NCBI GenBank assembly: GCA_018063485.1
Contig: JAGPBG010000003.1
Coordinates: forward strand, 1-18,385
Source: Cypionkella sp.
Lineage (GTDB): Bacteria; Pseudomonadota; Alphaproteobacteria; Rhodobacterales; Rhodobacteraceae
DNA: 18,385 nucleotides
Reading direction: 5' to 3'
The position numbers and the translations under genes were made by a program. Of this stretch, positions 16,069 through 18,385 are shown one piece after another (within the stretch, counting starts at the first letter, position 1; each line of letters begins with the position of its first letter). The notes beneath the pieces were generated by a model. It worked only from the letters and a program-made list of their open reading frames with translations. It made no database searches and was not told the DNA's origin.

Positions 16069-17136
16069 TCAGGCCATTCCGCCGTCAATCAGCCGCCGGG
16101 CAAGGGCGGCATAGGCCTCTGCAATCGGCCCCTGACCTGCCGCTACCGGAGTACCGGCGTCGCCAGCAAGTCGCACGGACAAATCCAGTGGCAATTCCCC
16201 CAGGAAAGGCAGATTCTGGCGCTTGGCTTCAGCCGCCACGCCGCCATGGCCAAAGATATGCTCCTCATGCCCGCAATTTGGACAGATATAGGTGGACATG
16301 TTCTCGATCAGGCCCAACACCGGCGTTTTCAGCTTTTGGAACATATCGAGTGCCTTGCGGGCGTCGAGCAGAGCTACGTCCTGCGGTGTCGACACCACGA
16401 TGGCGCCCGTCAGATGGGTGCGTTGGCACAGCGTCAATTGCACATCGCCCGTGCCGGGTGGCAGGTCGATGATCAGCACATCCAATTGCCCCCAAGCCAC
16501 CTGAGACAGCAATTGTTGCAACGCCCCCATCAGCATCGGCCCGCGCCAGATCACCGCCTCGTCCTCTTTGAGCATGAGACCGATCGACATCATGGTGACG
16601 CCATGGGCGTGCAATGGCTCGATGATCTTGCCGTCGGGCGATGCGGGTCGTTTGGAAACCCCCATCATCCGGGGCTGGCTGGGGCCATGAATATCGGCGT
16701 CAAGCAGGCCGACGCGGCGACCTTGCTTGGCCAGCGCCACCGCGAGATTGGAAGAAATGGTGGATTTGCCAACACCACCCTTGCCCGATCCGACGGCAAT
16801 GATCCGGTCAATCCCGGCGATGCGGGCCGGACCACCTTGATGCGCAGTGGGATGGCCGCCGATCTTCATCGACGGCGGCTTGGCGGCGGGACCATGCGCC
16901 GTCATCACCACTTGAACATCGCTCACGCCGGGCAAGGATTTCAACGCCGCCTCAGCCGCCGCCTGCGCCGGCGCCAGCGCGCGCGCTTCATCCGGGCTGG
17001 GAGCCTCAACGACGAATCGCACCACTCCGCCTTCAATCGTCAGCGCCCGGATCAGATCGCGGGACACCAGATCACCGCCGCCGGGCGTGGCAATCCGGGC
17101 CAAAGCCGCCAGAACATCGTCGCGCGTCAGTGCCAT
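16069..17136 (-). CDS. mrp: Mrp/ApbC-type iron-sulfur cluster carrier ATPase
   Basis: A cytoplasmic P-loop ATPase of the Mrp/NBP35 family that binds and passes on 4Fe-4S clusters. The 355 residues start with a MIP18-like (DUF59) domain (1-80) and a variable linker (80-105). The ATPase follows, with deviant Walker A GKGGVGKST (118-126), LLDADIHGPSQPRMMG (144-159), DLPPGTGDVQLTL (224-236) and the cluster-binding CPNC (285-288). The length is usual for DUF59-containing Mrp. AAAGGAAAAG precedes the ATG. It diverges from the DUF1127 gene and is followed by its own terminator, so it appears monocistronic. Confidence 0.95.
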   Translation of the reverse strand: MALTRDDVLAALARIATPGGGDLVSRDLIRALTIEGGVVRFVVEAPSPDEARALAPAQAAAEAALKSLPGVSDVQVVMTAHGPAAKPPSMKIGGHPTAHQGGPARIAGIDRIIAVGSGKGGVGKSTISSNLAVALAKQGRRVGLLDADIHGPSQPRMMGVSKRPASPDGKIIEPLHAHGVTMMSIGLMLKEDEAVIWRGPMLMGALQQLLSQVAWGQLDVLIIDLPPGTGDVQLTLCQRTHLTGAIVVSTPQDVALLDARKALDMFQKLKTPVLGLIENMSTYICPNCGHEEHIFGHGGVAAEAKRQNLPFLGELPLDLSVRLAGDAGTPVAAGQGPIAEAYAALARRLIDGGMA

Positions 17137-17410
17137 GGTCTTTTCCTTTTGCCCCTAAAACACCCAAAATCGAGCGCTTTGCAGCAAAGGGCAAGGGTCT
17201 GTTGACCAAATGTTCAAATTTTCCAGGAAGATGCTGTAAATTATGAATTTTTCGTGACAACCTGCCATGCAATTGCTGCATAGCGGCATTGCGACGCAGG
17301 GCTATTGTGCATCTGCAGCATATGGCCCATGTTTGCTCTAACAGCGACGATAGTGGCAATAGGCAATCCGGCCAAGCCAGCGGCGCTGACAAGAAACGAG
17401 TGAGGCTGAA
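17137..17410. promoter_or_regulatory. Divergent control region between mrp and the DUF1127 gene
   Basis: This 274-bp region must hold both promoters. Its right half is dense in short dyads: GCAATTGC (17269-17276), CTGCAG (17313-17318), CATATG (17319-17324) and ATGGCCCAT (17322-17330), with GCTGCATA and GCAGCATA related to one another. TTGTGC (17305-17310) with CATGTT 17 bp downstream is a possible housekeeping promoter for the DUF1127 gene. I did not find a clear CTTG-type -35 of the RpoH promoters that drive ccaF1 in R. sphaeroides. Confidence 0.3.
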
Positions 17411-17626
17411 ATGGCTTATATGAATACGACCCGCACCGCATCCCCCAGCATTGCCGACCGTCTGGTCGCGCTGACCGTGAATTTCCGTGCCGCCATGGCA
17501 CGCCGCCGCGTCTACTCCCAGACCATGTCGGAACTGTCGTCGCTGAGCGATCGCGACCTGAGAGATCTGGGCATTTCCCGCGCAATGATCGCCGAAGTAG
17601 CCAACCAGGCCGCCTACGGCAAGTGA
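17411..17626 (+). CDS. ccaF1: DUF1127 small protein, CcaF1-like
   Basis: A 71-residue basic protein with the DUF1127 helical domain (about 25-62). It carries the hallmark LSSLSDRDLRDLGISR (42-57) preceded by an Arg cluster (AMARRRV, 28-34). In R. sphaeroides the DUF1127 protein CcaF1 binds RNA and takes part in sRNA maturation, and its gene is cotranscribed with the CcsR sRNAs; the stem-loops that follow here reproduce that arrangement. GAGG (17402-17405) lies 5 nt before the ATG. The N-terminus (1-20) is Ser/Thr-rich and variable. DUF1127 is assigned with confidence; the CcaF1 equivalence is inferred from the downstream hairpins. Confidence 0.88.
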   Translation: MAYMNTTRTASPSIADRLVALTVNFRAAMARRRVYSQTMSELSSLSDRDLRDLGISRAMIAEVANQAAYGK

Positions 17627-17661
17627 TTTTCCGCCAGGCCTCATCGGCCTGATTCGGAAAC

Positions 17662-17694
17662 CGGCGACGCTTTTCCTCCTCCCTGGCGTCGCCG
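17662..17694 (+). ncRNA. CcsR-like stem-loop 1
   Basis: CGGCGACGC pairs perfectly (9 bp) with GCGTCGCCG around a 15-nt loop that contains CCTCCTCCC (17675-17683). A CTTTTATT run follows, so this hairpin may also be the proximal terminator of the DUF1127 transcript. The exposed loop matches the CUCCUCCC hallmark of the alphaproteobacterial CcsR or 'cuckoo' RNAs, which are stress-induced sRNAs processed from the ccaF1 transcript in R. sphaeroides. Confidence 0.8.
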
Positions 17695-17707
17695 CTTTTA
17701 TTGCTTT

Positions 17708-17738
17708 CGTCTGGCCGCCCCCTCCCTTTGGCCAGACG
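17708..17738 (+). ncRNA. CcsR-like stem-loop 2 (variant loop)
   Basis: CGTCTGGCC pairs perfectly (9 bp) with GGCCAGACG. The 13-nt loop reads GCCCCCTCCCTTT and so keeps only CCTCCC of the motif. It starts 46 nt after stem-loop 1. Confidence 0.7.
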
Positions 17739-17741
17739 TTC

Positions 17742-17776
17742 AACGGCGGTTCTCTCCCTCCCTCAGAATCGCCGTT
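17742..17776 (+). ncRNA. CcsR-like stem-loop 3 (variant loop)
   Basis: AACGGCGGTTCT pairs with AGAATCGCCGTT over 12 bp, with one G-U pair. The loop is CTCCCTCCCTC, in which one C/T shift turns CTCCTCCC into CTCCCTCCC. The stem sequence is unrelated to those of its neighbours. Confidence 0.72.
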
Positions 17777-17782
17777 ACCCCT

Positions 17783-17819
17783 TTCGTGCGGCCCTCTCCT
17801 CCTCCCTGGGCCAAACGAA
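17783..17819 (+). ncRNA. CcsR-like stem-loop 4
   Basis: TTCGT/ACGAA and GGCCC/GGGCC form two 5-bp helices separated by a 2x2 mismatch (GC opposite AA). The 13-nt loop contains a full CCTCCTCCC (17798-17806). It is the weakest stem of the five. Confidence 0.68.
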
Positions 17820-17821
17820 TC

Positions 17822-17864
17822 GGCGGCGACCCACTTCTCCTCCCTCGGGTCGCCGCCCCATTTT
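17822..17864 (+). ncRNA. CcsR-like stem-loop 5 and array terminator
   Basis: GGCGGCGACCC pairs perfectly (11 bp, 17822-17832) with GGGTCGCCGCC (17847-17857) around a 14-nt loop with CTCCTCCC (17837-17844). CCATTTTCTCTCC follows, so this hairpin is probably both the last sRNA element and the terminator of the DUF1127/sRNA transcript. The transporter gene starts 58 nt later. Confidence 0.8.
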
Positions 17865-17922
17865 CTCTCCTTGCACCTTCATGATGGCCCCGCGATAGTC
17901 CGCCCCAATACGGGAGTGGATG

Positions 17923-18385
17923 ATGCGGGTTTCGATGCTTTCGGCGGGATTGGTCGCGGGATTGGTGGGCTATGGCAGCACCATCGCGCTGGTTCTATCG
18001 GCCGCCGCAGCCTTGGGGGCCACGCCCTCACAAACCGCAAGTTGGGTATTCACCATCTGCATCGCCAAGGCGATAGGCACGGCATTTCTCAGCACCTACG
18101 CCCGCGTGCCGATGGTTTTGGCATGGTCTACTCCCGGCGCTGCACTGGTCGCGGCAACCGCTGGCATTTCGATGAATGAGGCCGTGGGCGCCTTTGTGGT
18201 CACCGGGCTTTTGATCGCCCTGACCGGGGCGCTAAAGCCCTTGGGCCGCGCGGTAGCCCTGATCCCGGACGCGATTGCGGCGGGGATGCTGGCCGGTGTG
18301 CTGTTGCCGTTTTGCCTGAAAGCCAGTGCGGCGGTGCAGGATTTGCCGAAACTCCTGCTGCCGATGGTGGCGGTTTTCCTGGCGG
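17923..18385 (+). CDS. BenE-family transporter, N-terminal part (cut by the window edge)
   Basis: About 154 residues of a polytopic inner-membrane protein are visible; family members are near 390-400. The signature AWSTPGAALVAA (residues 67-78), preceded by a helix with KAIGTAFLSTYARVPMVL and followed by PDAIAAGMLAGVLLPF, identifies the benzoate/H+ symporter BenE (YdcO) family. Many members have no proven substrate, so benzoate is not assured, and no aromatic catabolism gene is nearby. GGGAG (17912-17916) lies 6 nt before the ATG at 17923; an adjacent in-frame ATG at 17920 is an alternative. Confidence 0.85.
   Translation, partial: MRVSMLSAGLVAGLVGYGSTIALVLSAAAALGATPSQTASWVFTICIAKAIGTAFLSTYARVPMVLAWSTPGAALVAATAGISMNEAVGAFVVTGLLIALTGALKPLGRAVALIPDAIAAGMLAGVLLPFCLKASAAVQDLPKLLLPMVAVFLA

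Noticed and set aside
16246..17205. 319-residue plus-strand frame opposite mrp
   Set aside because: It is a shadow of mrp and crosses the mrp promoter region; no family features.
17072..17743. 223-residue minus-strand frame over the DUF1127 gene
   Set aside because: It is antisense to the DUF1127 gene and its first hairpins, with low-complexity sequence.
17662..17857. CRISPR-like array
   Set aside because: Spacing of about 34-46 nt looks regular, but the stems differ in sequence and only the loops agree, the reverse of repeats and spacers; no cas genes are present.

Overview
The window looks like chromosomal DNA of an alphaproteobacterium of the family Rhodobacteraceae. The evidence is the high-GC coding sequence, a division and cell-wall (dcw) cluster with tight Rhodobacter-like spacing, a very long mraZ leader ending in an intrinsic terminator, and a DUF1127 gene followed by hairpins with CUCCUCCC-type loops. 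These last two arrangements are known from Rhodobacter sphaeroides. Almost everything is on the minus strand; a truncated hemoglobin gene, the DUF1127/sRNA unit and a BenE-type transporter are on the plus strand.

Layout, left to right. (1) 1-1384: the N-terminal half of isoleucyl-tRNA synthetase (ileS, minus). Upstream of it, at 1417-1534, is a compact candidate attenuation leader: a sigma70-like promoter, a 16-codon peptide with six isoleucines (MSRISAMIIRIIGPAI) and a strong hairpin whose 5' arm contains the end of the peptide. (2) 1592-1993: a group III truncated hemoglobin (plus), whose stop codon overlaps that of a large DUF2339 membrane protein (1990-4755, minus). (3) 4954-5943: an AcuI/YhdH-type acryloyl-CoA reductase. 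(4) 6231-7586: an amidase-signature enzyme. (5) 7769-15487: the first seven genes of the dcw cluster, mraZ-rsmH-ftsL-ftsI-murE-murF-mraY, with overlapping or abutting stops and starts. The next usual genes (murD, ftsW, murG and so on) do not follow mraY here. (6) 15488-15790: the dcw leader, with a promoter overlapped by four 10-bp-spaced TGGRA boxes (candidate MraZ operator) and an intrinsic terminator just before mraZ, which matches the UpsM sRNA arrangement. (7) 16069-17136: the Fe-S cluster carrier Mrp/ApbC, with its own terminator. (8) 17411-17864: a DUF1127 gene (ccaF1-like) followed by five tandem stem-loops, four of them long or perfect, with pyrimidine-rich CUCCUCCC-like loops (CcsR or 'cuckoo' RNA type). 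(9) 17923-18385: the N-terminal part of a BenE-family transporter.

How it fits together. The dcw genes supply meso-DAP-type peptidoglycan precursor synthesis (MurE, MurF, MraY), septal transpeptidation (FtsI, FtsL) and ribosome maturation (RsmH). The sequence suggests two control layers on them: MraZ acting at the promoter, and premature termination or read-through in the leader. A second RNA-based unit, DUF1127 plus hairpins, lies only about 1.7 kb away across mrp. The least familiar item is the isoleucine-rich leader in front of ileS; I know of no described case in this family, but I could not search. All functional statements rest on reading motifs by eye; no alignments, folding energies or database searches were run.
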